This document shows positions 24,766 through 35,164 of a stretch of DNA of 64,000 nt, one piece after another. Below the pieces are notes generated by a model. The model was given only the letters and a program-made list of their open reading frames with translations. It was not told the origin of the DNA and did not search any database. The position numbers and the translations under genes are program-made. How positions within the stretch are numbered: position 1 is the first letter of the stretch; each line of letters opens with the position of its first letter. This stretch comes from Oikopleura dioica (taxonomy: Eukaryota > Chordata > Appendicularia > Copelata > Oikopleuridae). The DNA is taken from NCBI GenBank assembly GCA_907165135.1, contig OU015567.1:2919001-2983000 (forward strand), in the 5' to 3' direction.

Positions 24766-25496
24766 ATGGAGAAAGCGAAGCTTGATTTTTCTTCCTACAG
24801 CAGCGGCAATTCGACTTTGAGCAAAGCAGAAGAAGAGAAATTGTCGCCGGAAACGTTGAAGAAAAGAAAAGCCAGATATTCAGGTTGATTCTAATAAGAA
24901 ACATTTATCGAAAACCATAATATTGCCATAAATTTGACGAATTGGAAATTTTAAAAATCAATTTTTCTTTGACTATAAAAACTTACAACAGTAATAAAAA
25001 GAAGTAGTATTTCCCTTAAAGAAATATGATTGTGCGTAATGTCGTTTTTTTACGAATTTAATTTTATTTAAAATTAATTATTACCCAACTAAATTTCATT
25101 CAGAGAATGAGAGCACTGGAGTAGATCTGAGGCGAAAAATGAACGATGGTTTTCAAGAATTCCTCGATTTTGTCGATGATTGTCAATCTGAAGCATCCGC
25201 TGTTCTTGAAGGTAGAAGATGCTTAGCACTAGAATTCCATACTTTCTCTAGGGAACTTCGTGAAACCAGATCCAGACAAAGAAGACATGTTCAAACGAAC
25301 CCTTTCTCAGCGAGGAAGAGAATCCCCTTGCCCCCGCCATTGGGGGGAAGTGTAAGCGGACCTTTCCTCGACTCGTTCATGATCTGATTCTAGAACTGCG
25401 GATTTAGAAGAGCTTCCAAAAATGACCAGACCAGATCGCAAAATCGGCGGAACTTCCTACAAAGAACTAGCTGCTTTACCTCCGAAAAAATTTTAA
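24766..25496 (+). CDS. Small hydrophilic protein, unknown (tandem neighbour of 23043 gene)
   Basis: Exons are about 24766-24882, 25102-25211, 25252-25361 and 25395-25496. The start chosen is MEKAKLDFSSYSS. Codons remain open upstream through a 24648/24703 intron, so an earlier start without a visible ATG is possible. About 145 residues, charged, with FQEFLDFVDDCQSEAS and a final TSYKELAALPPKKF. AATAAA lies near 25536. The ending matches the style of the preceding gene (YNKLAAVPK). No family recognised. Confidence 0.58.
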
Positions 25497-26212
25497 GAAA
25501 AAAATGACGCTGTATTTATAAATAAGAAAAATAAAAAATAAATGGAAGAAATAAAAGAGTCAGTCATTCAGCGCATGAAGAGTTAGAGACAGACGCGATA
25601 AGAATTATTTTCGAAAAATCGTCGCTTATCCAAAGTGCCGTTCAAGCGCGGAGGTTGCGAGCCTAGATCAGCTCATGTAAAAACCGACCGGGCAGAATTG
25701 ATCTCGATTTCACGTTGCCTTTTTCATTGTACTATGTGATTCCAGTGTCATTCAAGGGTCGAAAAGAGGAACCTTTCATTAAATGTTATCAAGAATCCTG
25801 ACTCAGGTTTATACACAGGTTTCCGAGACCAGATCGAAACCCCCAGGAAACTTTTCGTTCGAATAAAACTGGAGGTTCACTGATGCTTGCCGCGTAAGTT
25901 TGTTGTTGCCCAAACAGATTTTCTTTTGTCCTGATTGTTGTATGTACATGCGGATGTGCATAGGCAACATTCGCAATTGTGCAATAGACGTTGTGCTCCA
26001 CGAGAAGTGTAATGTGTAAATTGAGTGGCGCCCGGGTGCGCTCTAAACGCGCTCCATCCTTTTTTCGCCTCCTCGCTCCTCCGCCGCCAAAATAACAAAG
26101 AAAAAATTATTTCCTGAATATTTTCTTTTTCATCTAAAAATTTTGCAGAGAAAATTTTCTAAGAAAGCGACGAAACAAGAGAAAGTAGAGAAAGAAAAAA
26201 TTCGTCTGTTGG
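25497..26212. other. Intergenic, no gene seen
   Basis: No supported ORF or RNA. At 25798-25822 it contains CCTGACTCAGGTTTATACAC with a following AGGTTT, matching one arm of the 4510-4675 MITE, so a decayed solo end is likely. Confidence 0.4.
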
Positions 26213-29200
26213 ATGAAGATAAAATATTTTCTTACTGTTGGACAATTACTTAAAGCCGACAGTTTCAAAACAGAAGTACGTTACTCGATGAAGTTGTTGA
26301 TATTTTGAATATTTTTTTAATCATGTTCTAGTTTTAGTTAATTGGACGGGGAAGGATAAAGATAAGGGTACTCGAGTTTCGCCCCACGTTAATTTTTTCT
26401 GCGTTTCTATAATCTCGGCTAAAGTTAAGTACCAGTGCTAGAAACTGCTTTATTCCAAGTCGACTGTCAAAAGATTTTTTCGATGAAAAATTGACATTAG
26501 ATCATGTAATGTCAAGTTGGCTTTGTTTCGAATCCCATTTTAATTACATTGCTTATTATGAAAAAACAATTCTTCTTGAGCATGATAACCAGAAGTTGAA
26601 AACGCTGATAATGATAATGATAAATTTGTTGTTGTAGGAGCCAGATGGTCTCCACTGCTCACGGGGAGACTGGCAAGCCCACATGCCCGGTTTCGACCCA
26701 AAACGACTGTCCCGAAAATGGTCGAAATTGCAGAAAGCCAAGTTGAAATTGTTCGGCGGCCAGGCCGCCTCGGAAACCTGGAACTGGGTGGCCCAAGTCA
26801 GCGAGATTGGCGACAATGCGATGTGGTCAGAAAAAAAAAACTAAGCGAAGGGCGTTTCAAAATGGGCTTAAATCAGGCATTCTAGCGCCTGTCAGGAGCT
26901 TGTTTAAATCTTGATCGAAAGGGACGATTTTTTTCGTGTTTTTTTGTTTTGCGACTGTCTCGAAAATATTTTTTGAAATGACGAAATTGGTTGTTTCCCG
27001 GAAAGAGTCCTTGAATATTTTCGACGATTGATTTTTGTATCGCTCAAACGTGAGAGTACCCCGCGATCTGTCTAAATCCTCCAAGTCCGCTCCGATTTCA
27101 AAAAGAACGCTGCTTCATTTTCGAAAAGAAAAGCAGCTCTCGGAAAGCGATCCTCTCTCTTTCGTTCATTCTGAATTCTTAATCAGCCGGCGTTTCGGGC
27201 TAAGAATCGTTAACGAAATCAACGCACCGCTCGTTACCACTGCGACTCAATACTGGGCGGCTTTAATTTATGAACGAGCACCGCTCTTCGTTTTCGTGAT
27301 TATTTCTCGAGAAGAAAGGATTATTGAGGACACGAATTTCGTCATTCGGAAATTTCAACGATGATTTTCGATTTTTGTGACAAAATTTTTTTCGACAAAT
27401 ATTTCGACTTTTACGACGAAAATCATCATTTTTGTTCCTGAAAATTTTTCTGACCACAGAAACAGGCCACTGCACAGCTTCAATCATCAACAAAAATTGG
27501 GTCATCACCGCTGCCCACTGCCTCAAAGACTCACCTACCTCAGCGATCGACTTGGAAACAGTGGTCCGCACCTTTGTCGTCAAAATCGGCATGAACACTC
27601 TCGTCAAAAGACCGACCTTTAGAATTTCCGATGCTTTTGTTCCGGATGAAAATGCGGATATTGTCCTGATTCGACTGGCGATGTCGATTGATTTCAAAAA
27701 GACAAACTCGGGGGTCGTCTGTTTGCCGCCAGATGGACATAGAGAGCATCAAGAACAGCATTTTTATAAAGTCAATTGCTACTCGGCCGGGTTTGGGTTT
27801 CTTGGAATGAATCCGATCACCCCCGCCAAATATCTTCAGGTAGTCAAAATTGGGAAAACAGATGATTATATAAAAACCATAAATTACTCACCAAATTGGG
27901 AATTCCGTATTTTCAAAAAGTATCAGATTTGATAACAAAATAATTTAAAATCTGCGGTTTAAATTGAGAAATCTATCTTTATATTCCGAATATAATATTC
28001 GAAAACAAAATATTTTTCAAGTATTTTTTACGAAAACCGATCTTCGATGTTTATTTTCTGAGTCACGGAAAAAGGTTATTTTGGGGACCAACAAAGTCCC
28101 TCTGCTCAAATTAACTCCAAATCAAATCAGTGGCCAGTCAATTAAAATTAGCCCCAGTCACATTTGCAAAACTCATTTTCGTTTCCTAGGAAGCGCCGTT
28201 CCCCGTCACTAGCTGTAAGATTTACAGTACGATCATCAAGGACGACATTTCCAACTTGAACCTTCTCTGCTCGAGGCAAGACAAAGACGGCTCTCACGCT
28301 CTCTGCCGGGGCGATTCTGGCGGCCCTTTGTTGTGCATCACCGATATTTCCCCAATGCTCGTCGGGGTCGCTAGAACTTCGACAGGATGCGAGCGGCAGC
28401 GGTTTTTCGGACATTCGACTTTCACCAACGTCGTTTTTTGGAACCACTGGATTCGCGAAACAATCAAGGATCGAGAAGACTCAATCGTCTGCTTTGAGCC
28501 GTTCAGAATGGCGAAAATCACGAAACATGCGCTAGAATTTCTAGAGCTAAGGGACGTCAATGCGAATAGATTGATGAGGCTGAATGTGAACAAAGGATCA
28601 GTTGAAGAATCAGTCGTTTATTGTAAAAATGTAAGAAAAAAATCGAAAAAATTGCTCATTTTTTGCATTTTTTTCGTTATTTAGTTCACTCTAGAAATCG
28701 CTTGAAAAGCCGATAATCTTCCTGGCACAGCATTATCAACAGTTTTCACGATGTTCAATAAGTTATCTTATCACGCTCTTTTCTATCCGCTTCTTCTAAT
28801 TATTCTCCCTTATCTTTTATTTTCAGCAATGCGAGCGATCAGCGGGCTGTGTTCAGTTTCTCGTCCTTGGAACAAAAATTTGCTTCATTATTCTTCCTTC
28901 TGTCACAGAAACGGGCAAGTTTCGCAGCGCACTGTCCTCGGTCAATGTCAAACAAGGGCTGGAGATGTGGCATGGAAGGATTCAACGGACGAATTCGGAT
29001 GGGAAATCGAGCGAATGCGGCGTTGTGAGGAGAAGTCCAATGCTAGGTCTCCATTTTTCTAGGGTTTGAGTGGCTAAAAAGAGGGGTTAAGCAGGGCGCT
29101 TCTTTTTTGGGGGAGCGGGGGACTGGCTTGCTCTCCCCCCCTTCTCCTACCTGGCTCTTGTCGGCTTAGTAGCTCACATTTTCTCTGGAGACCAAATGAA

Positions 29201-29934
29201 AGCCATATGTTTCTTTCAAGAAAAAGTACACCATGGAATACCTCAACACCTACGATACCAACTGGGGCGCATTTAGGCGAATATTCGTCAAGCAATACAG
29301 TATCACTTACCGCTACAGAGTCAATCAGGTATATATTCTTTCTTTATTGATAAAAAATCATCATAAATCTTAGCTGGAAAATAAGTCAACAGAAATTGAA
29401 ATCGACATGTACACATTGTATCGAAAAAGCGGCGCAGAGCCGAATTTCGACTACTTGACGGAGCGTACAAACTCTGAACTGGCAAATTTCATCGTTAACA
29501 AGATCGATCTTCCATCAGCCACGGATATTGGTGTTTACTTATCAAGAGTTCTCAGGTTCTCCTGCTTGTTTTAATTTATATTTGAATGCATATTTTAGCT
29601 CGTATATAATGACGATCAATTTTGAAGAATCCATGAGCGTTTTTGGCGTCAATACTCCTGTTCAAGTTTGCAGACCCCTCTTTTCTTGATTTCCTGATTT
29701 TAATTCTAGTGCAACAATATGTTCTCCACGTGCAACTGCGCCGACGGCTACGTCCACATCGACAATTTATGCGTCGACATCAACCAATGCGCCAAATTCA
29801 CCTCCCTCTGCGGCGGTTCAGAATGCATCAACACTCCTGGAAGCTACCACTGCAGAAACACAGAGATTTTCCAGCGACGAGCGACGAGCTTGGAAAATCA
29901 TCAATTTCATAAAGGCAGCTTTGGCTCAAAATAA
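26213..29934 (+). CDS. Secreted mosaic serine protease: trypsin, PAN, SEA-like, EGF
   Basis: The start MKIKYFLTVGQLLK is followed by a short propeptide and an activation site before LFGGQAASETWNWVAQV. The catalytic triad is complete: VITAAHC (His), DIVLIRL (Asp), CRGDSGGP (Ser). After the trypsin domain, YCKN at the end of one exon splices in phase to QCERSAGCVQF..ICFIIL, a PAN/apple-like Cys pattern. Next come exons with a SEA-like fold pattern (IEIDMYTLY .. IVNKIDLP .. YLSRVL), then a Ca-binding EGF (VDINQCAKF .. CINTPGSYHC). The EGF lacks its last two cysteines before the stop at 29934, so the 3' end is doubtful; coding-like exons continue to 30423. The first trypsin intron has no GT donor in phase. 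Confidence 0.82.
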
Positions 29935-30279
29935 TTTGACAGGGCTTCAATTGTATTAAAAAATAAAAGAATCGGACAGTTTTTGAGCTCGGAAAAGATA
30001 CGCGAATATGGCGCCTCTACGAAAAAAGGCTTTTAAACGGCAGAGGAAGATGTATAAGCAGGGACCGCCCCGCTAATCAGACTTTCTTTGAGAAGGTAAT
30101 TTGTCAATTCTGGTTTTCTTAGATTCCAAACTAGGGACGTAAAAAGGTCGGAAAAAAGGGGCGGAAGATTCTTGCCCGCTTCTGATTGGCTCGCAAAAGC
30201 AATACCGCTCTCTGATTGGACCCTTCGACATTTCCTCCTAATCACTTCCCTCGTGCCTCAGTTTCAATCCCTTTTTTAG

Positions 30280-30423
30280 CTGATGAATATCAACGATTCA
30301 GTGAAATTACTCAAAGCCATGAAGGATAAAATCGACAAGATCTACAAATTCTGCAGCGCGAAAAAGCGAAAAAACGTCAACTACTCCTTCGAGAAAGCCT
30401 TTTCAAAACTCATCAAAAGATAG
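30280..30423 (+). CDS. Probable terminal exon of the mosaic protease or a small gene
   Basis: Acceptor TTTTTTAG, then an open phase-0 frame LMNINDSVKLLKAMKDKIDK to TAG at 30423, followed by AATAAA at 30481. Upstream, 29985-30093 is open in a frame that ends at a GTAATT donor and joins in phase. Attachment to the EGF exon at 29710-29880 is not resolved. Confidence 0.4.
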   Translation: MMNINDSVKLLKAMKDKIDKIYKFCSAKKRKNVNYSFEKAFSKLIKR

Positions 30424-30500
30424 CCTTTACAAATTAATTTTACATAACTCATTTTCACTGCCAAACCAAAAAGAACACAGAATAAAACTTGGGTTGAATC

Positions 30501-31019
30501 TTCCAACCTTTCGGGATCCCGAATGTTTCGGGATTTCCCGAAACGTTCGCAGTCAAAAAGAGCCTTTTTGTCTTCGAACCTTTCGGGGATTGTTTTCAAT
30601 AATTTTTGGCACAGAAAATATTTAAAGCCAAACAGTAACGTAAAAGTACATCTTTATTGAAGCAAATAAAGGCGCGAAGGAAAAAAAAATAATTAACTGT
30701 AATAACTGGATCTATAACTCATGAAGTTCTCTATAAGACAGGCGCGGAGCGCACAAATTCTCTTTGACTGCAAATTCAGCATTCATAAAAGGTCTGCCCT
30801 TCTTAGACCATCGAACTTGACGAAAGAAGATAGAGTTATCTTTTTGATTAGTAAAATGCACTAATTCGGCATTTATACCACTTTTTATAACGTTATCCTC
30901 AACAAAAGTCCCGAATGATTCGGGCGATCCCGAAAGGTTCGGGAAATCCCGAAAGATTCGGGAGTAATCCCGAAAGATTCGGGAAATCCCGAAACATTCG
31001 GGATCCCGAAAGGTTGGAA
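30501..31019. mobile_element. 519-bp foldback element built of CCCGAA-TTCGGG palindromes
   Basis: The outer 43 bp at 30501 (TTCCAACCTTTCGGGATCCC onward) and at 31019 are exact reverse complements. Inside each arm, short CCCGAAnnnTTCGGG palindromes repeat. Between the arms lies a minus-strand coding segment with its own poly(A) signal. Confidence 0.85.
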
Positions 31020-31190
31020 GTGACGACCTAAAACTTGCAATGAGATGACCATCTGCCGATGCGTATTTGTCTAATTTCAAAAGACTTAGCAACTCAGAAA
31101 TGAACTCAGACGAACGGTTCAAGTCTATGCAAATATTAAATTTGAAGACTGCAACTTTCAAAAAGTTGAGAACCCACAACTCGGCAAAAA
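30712..31190 (-). CDS. Partial minus-strand gene around the foldback element
   Basis: The minus strand is open from beyond 31190 to a stop at 30712. Coding-like parts are about 31030-31150 (CIDLNRSSEFISELLSLLKL, then ASADGHLIAS) and 30712-30892 (NAELVHFTNQKDNSIFFRQV .. ELHEL). A minus-strand AATAAA (TTTATT at about 30653) follows the stop. The two parts are separated by one arm of the foldback repeat, which could lie in an intron (acceptor TTTTGTTGAG). No start codon can be assigned, and the upstream part overlaps the start of the plus-strand gene. Family unknown. Confidence 0.4.
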
Positions 31191-31191
31191 A

Positions 31192-32890
31192 ATGACGCTT
31201 CACAATTTTGAACCTCCTCTTCTCAGCGAAAATTTGTACAGCCGATTGTATGACTTGCATTTTTTGACCAGAGAATTTGGATATTTTTCGCCTTTTCAAA
31301 ATGGACGATATTTGGATAGTCCCAACCAGATTTCGAATTTGTTCGAGTTTTATCGAAAGCCTTGGAATACTTTTCAGAGAAGACGAATTCAACATGAAAG
31401 ATTTGATTTCGACGGGGAAGAAATAATTCTGGAAGACGAGAAGGAAGACTTTTATGATGCATTTTTCGACGAGCAAATAGAAGACAAAGAAGAGAATAAG
31501 CATGAGGATCATAAAGAAGAAAACAATAACTTTGAATTTATTGATGGGCCCGAAGACAATCTTGTTAATCGGTTTGCGGAAAATATTTTTGAGAAGATTT
31601 CGGCCTGGGAAGAGAAAACAAAAAGAGACAAAATCATGAAAGAAAAAAAGATGAGAAATAATATTGTCGAAATTTTACGGGACATAATCCTGAACGAGCT
31701 GAGATACAAGTCATTCTTTCAATCACAACAAACAACAAAATCGACCTTTTATCGTCAAGAAGATGGAAGATTCATTGTCGCCGAAGAAGCAGAAAAGATT
31801 TTGAGCAACAATCAAAAAGATGTTGAGAGACAACAGGACATAAGCGCCAAAAAAACTCCCCTTGAAAAATATGTCGAAAAAGATGAAGAAAATCGCGAAC
31901 ATATAATTTTGATCTCAAGAGATGAACGCAAAGAGTCAGAAGATAGAAGAAGGATCGAACGAACAAAAAGATTGATGGCATTATTAAAAATTTTGGAGTC
32001 TTTTTCTTATGGGCTTGTTATGTCACTGTCGATTTGTTATGATGTCACCATGCAGTCGTCAATCCTAGTTTTTTCCTTCTTTTTGGGTAAAAACAAGATT
32101 TATGTTTTTTTTGTGGCTAAACGTTATTCTTAGGTGTCTTGATGATTTTTTCTGCTGCCTTTTTCAAAGGTATGTCCTCTGGAAATGAAGCAATTCCATT
32201 CTCTTGTGACAAAGAAGTCGAGTTTGTCGAAAATATGAAAATTAAAAAAGAAGAAAAAGCACTTGTTCTCGACAAAAAGTCAGTTTGCCCGAATGTCAAC
32301 ATCAGTGATGAGAAATTAGAAACAGATGAAGAAGAAAATTACGACTTCTGGTGGGACACAATCAAGTTGGATCTTTCATTTGAGCAAAAGATGGAGATGA
32401 ATCATCAGATGATCGACTCCGGCGTTTTCGACATGGACTTTCAAAAGGCTGCTGTCGAAGCGCCCTCTATGACTTTGGAACGAAAGGGATCTGATGTTAC
32501 AATCTTGTGCTTCGAAGAAAATATCCACATCGCCTCCAAGGCCGCAGATGTCATTTTTGAAAGGCATCAACTGGAATGTGACCTTATCAAATTTTCAAAA
32601 ATGGATTCTCAAGGTATGATGCCTCATGAGCTTTTACATTCTTTTCGAAGGGATGGAGTTGATTCTCCAGTCGCTGCAAAAGACGAAACATTTGGTAGTG
32701 ATCGAAGATGAGTGGTCAAACACTGGAAACGAAGTTTTTATGGCGATAAGGGATTGTGAAGGCTACAGGTATGCCTGAAGTACTAGAGACGGGGGAAGCT
32801 TATAATATATGCTTCATGAATAAAACCATAATTAGTTTCTACTGCGAAAGGAAGACTGGATACGGAAGGATAATCAAAGTCAAGGAATAA
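31192..32890 (+). CDS. Chimeric protein: novel charged N-terminus plus E1-beta-like C-terminal domain
   Basis: Start MTLHNFEPPLLSENLYSRLY. About 300 residues are highly charged and helical, then a hydrophobic stretch (LVMSLSICYDVTMQSSILVF, then VLMIFSAAFF) that may span a membrane. After more acidic sequence comes GSDVTILCFEENIHIASKAA .. LECDLIKFSKMD and MELILQSLQKTKHLVVIEDE. This matches the transketolase C-terminal domain as in pyruvate dehydrogenase E1-beta (family features ECEVINMRTI and KTNHLVTVE). The thiamine-diphosphate-binding N-terminal domain of E1-beta is absent, so catalysis is unlikely. Exons join at 32092/32133 and 32615/32652. The end is either TAA at 32890 or a TGA near 32774 if the last intron is retained; an AATAAA follows each. 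Confidence 0.6.
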
Positions 32891-33206
32891 GAACGAGATC
32901 TTGAAGCCTCACTGAAGCTCTCTGTATAAATACTTCAATAAAAAAAGCTGCAAGATATTTAATAAAGTCTTATTAATTCAAAAAGACCCAAATTAATTTA
33001 ATAAATTCAAAAGAAAGAGAGTGATTAAAAAAATACAGAAAGGATGAATTTTATTTCAGAAAAAATATACAATGAAAATATAGAGAGAGAGGGACTCATG
33101 CAGTCTGGGCATTTTACTATCGATAACTTTGGCAAAATTTTTTACAAGTAAATGAGCGATTCTGTAAGTTTCTTAGAGACCATGGTGCTTTTTGCTGCTC
33201 GTCAGT

Positions 33207-34893
33207 TTATTGATATATCTTCAAAGGGGCTTTAAAATGTTTCGCTTTCACAAAACGCATTTTTAAAAAATTTTTCAACCCCTTCCTATGAAATATGCTT
33301 TTTGCAGGACTCATGGTGAGCTTTAACTTCGGAAAAATCGCATTACTATCATCATCGGAGCTTAATCCAGAGTCTGATCGTTTTGACTCGTCCGAATCAT
33401 CATCGGAGATCACGGAACTGATAGTCGATTCTTGTTCTTCTGAATTGTCCGCCACATATCCGGATGGGTTCATCGACTATCAGCGAGTTAAGAAAAAAAA
33501 AAAAGAAAAATTTCTCATTTTCCAAAAATAAAATTTCAGAATTCTTGGGACTCAGGTTTTGCTTAACTCTAAACTGAAATCGCCACATGTCCCGGCACAT
33601 ATCGGAGATGTTGCGCGTCGCTTTCCAGTCGAGATCTTTTAGCGCCTTATCGGGAGCACACCATAACCAAGCTACATCTCCGGCTCGGCGTTCCACAGTT
33701 ACTTAAAAATTTCATTAAAGAAACGCCCCCCTGGAGCTGTACCTGTAGGAATCGGTCTTCCAGAAGCTTCCCTGAACGCATTGACAAGCTCAAAAACCGA
33801 GGTGCCTTGTCCTGTTCCGAGATTGTAGCTTTCAAAACCGCGCGACGCAGTGTCGAATCTCTTCATCGCTGCCAGGTGCCCCTTTGCCAAATCCACCACG
33901 TGAATGTAATCTCTCATTCCTACGACGCAACTCAGTGAGCATATCCAGAAGTAACCTTACCAGTTCCATCATGCGTTGGATAGTCGTTTCCAAAAACGTT
34001 GAGGTGCGGTCTTCGGCCAATAGCAACTTGACTGACGTAGGGCATCAGATTGTTGGGAATTCCTCGCGGGTCTTCGCCGATCAGACCGGATTCGTGGGCG
34101 CCAACGGGGTTGAAGTAGCGGAGATTGACGACGGAGAGATTCGAATTGGCAACACAGGCGTCGGCGAGAATTTCTTCGACATGCAGTTTCGATCTTTTTG
34201 AGTTTTTAAAGAGCTCTTTTAATGAAAATCATTTCAGCTTTCGAAAACATTCCTTGCATAAGGATTGGTGGTTCCGCCTGTCGGTGATTCTTCTGAAAGG
34301 GGCAGATCATCAATTGTTTTTGCTGGCTGATAAACTGTTGCTGAAGAGCTAAAGATGATATTTGTACAGTTAGCTCTCTCCATTGCTTCTAACAGTGCGA
34401 CGGAACCACCCTGGTTCACGCGATAATAGCTTGTTTTTGGTTTTAAAAATCATGATTGGTTACGTGAAAATTAGTTTTATGATCGGTTTAAAACCCTAAC
34501 TAAGCGGTTTTTCTTTCGATTCTCCAACAGCTTTGAGTCCTGCGAAGTGAATGACGGCGTGTTTCTTTGAATGACCAAAAGCAAAGTCCAAGTCTTGTGG
34601 ATCCGTAACATCTCCAAGGACAAATTTTAGCCTCTTCGCGGCAATTGGTCCAACGATTTGTTGCACGCGTTCGAGGGAAGGAGGAATGCCACCAGCTCGT
34701 GTTGGAGGAGCGGTGTTACTGCAATCGTCGATAACTGTCACGTGATGGCCGGCTTCCAGGAGCTCGACAACTGTGTGAGAACCGATAAATCCTGCGCCAC
34801 CGGTTACTGTGAATAAGGTTTGAAAATGGTCGATAGCTGCGTTATTTCTGGAGAAAAAACTACGGTACAAAGAACCCTAAAAATGTTCTCCAT
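33207..34893 (-). CDS. GALE: UDP-glucose/galactose 4-epimerase
   Basis: Interconverts UDP-galactose and UDP-glucose with bound NAD (Leloir pathway, cytosol). The start MENIFRVL at 34893 splices through a 61-nt intron to [12 protein letters not shown], the Rossmann motif. Then [29 protein letters not shown] (catalytic Ser) and NPYARSK, whose YxxxK is rebuilt only by a GA-AG intron (34194-34252). Next are [42 protein letters not shown] and YNLGTG. After NPSGY, where the family normally ends, an acidic Ser/Asp extension of ~80 residues runs to 33207. One intron (after GESKEKPL) lacks a GT-AG solution. The stop TAA is part of AATAAA. It begins 4 nt after the stop of the upstream gene. Confidence 0.93.
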
Positions 34894-34897
34894 TTTT

Positions 34898-35164
34898 TCA
34901 AACCGGGCCTAAAATTTCCATTTCGGAATCCGGAAACACCATTTCTTTCAAAATCTCTTCCGATTCAGGATCTTCTCTGTCCGATTCAACTATTTTTTCA
35001 AGTTCTTGCAGGATCTCCTCTTTGTGATTCAGAATCTCTTTTGAAGGTTCGGATTTTACGATTTCATCAGTTGGTTCATCGGCAGAAGCAGCAGGCGGAG
35101 TAACGAAAAGGAAAAGTAGAAAAGCGGTTGAGGCGCTCAAGAGTCGCGACCCATGAGCCTTCAT
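34898..35164 (-). CDS. Small secreted acidic protein, upstream cistron of GALE
   Basis: One exon, 88 codons. The signal peptide MKAHGSRLLSASTAFLLFLF ends near PPAASA. The mature part is almost all Glu/Asp/Lys/Ser, helical, without cysteine. The stop TGA at 34898-34900 is followed by AAAA and then the GALE start codon. A TTTTAG inside the end of this ORF could serve as a spliced-leader acceptor for GALE. There is no poly(A) signal between them. Alternatively a 27-nt GT-AG intron would fuse the two frames, but then GALE would acquire an improbable secretory leader. Function unknown. Confidence 0.6.
   Translation of the reverse strand: MKAHGSRLLSASTAFLLFLFVTPPAASADEPTDEIVKSEPSKEILNHKEEILQELEKIVESDREDPESEEILKEMVFPDSEMEILGPV

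Noticed and set aside
30712-31512. 266-codon minus-strand ORF taken as one protein
   Set aside because: Its upstream third is antisense to a better plus-strand coding frame and it runs through a repeat arm; only the two coding-like segments were kept.
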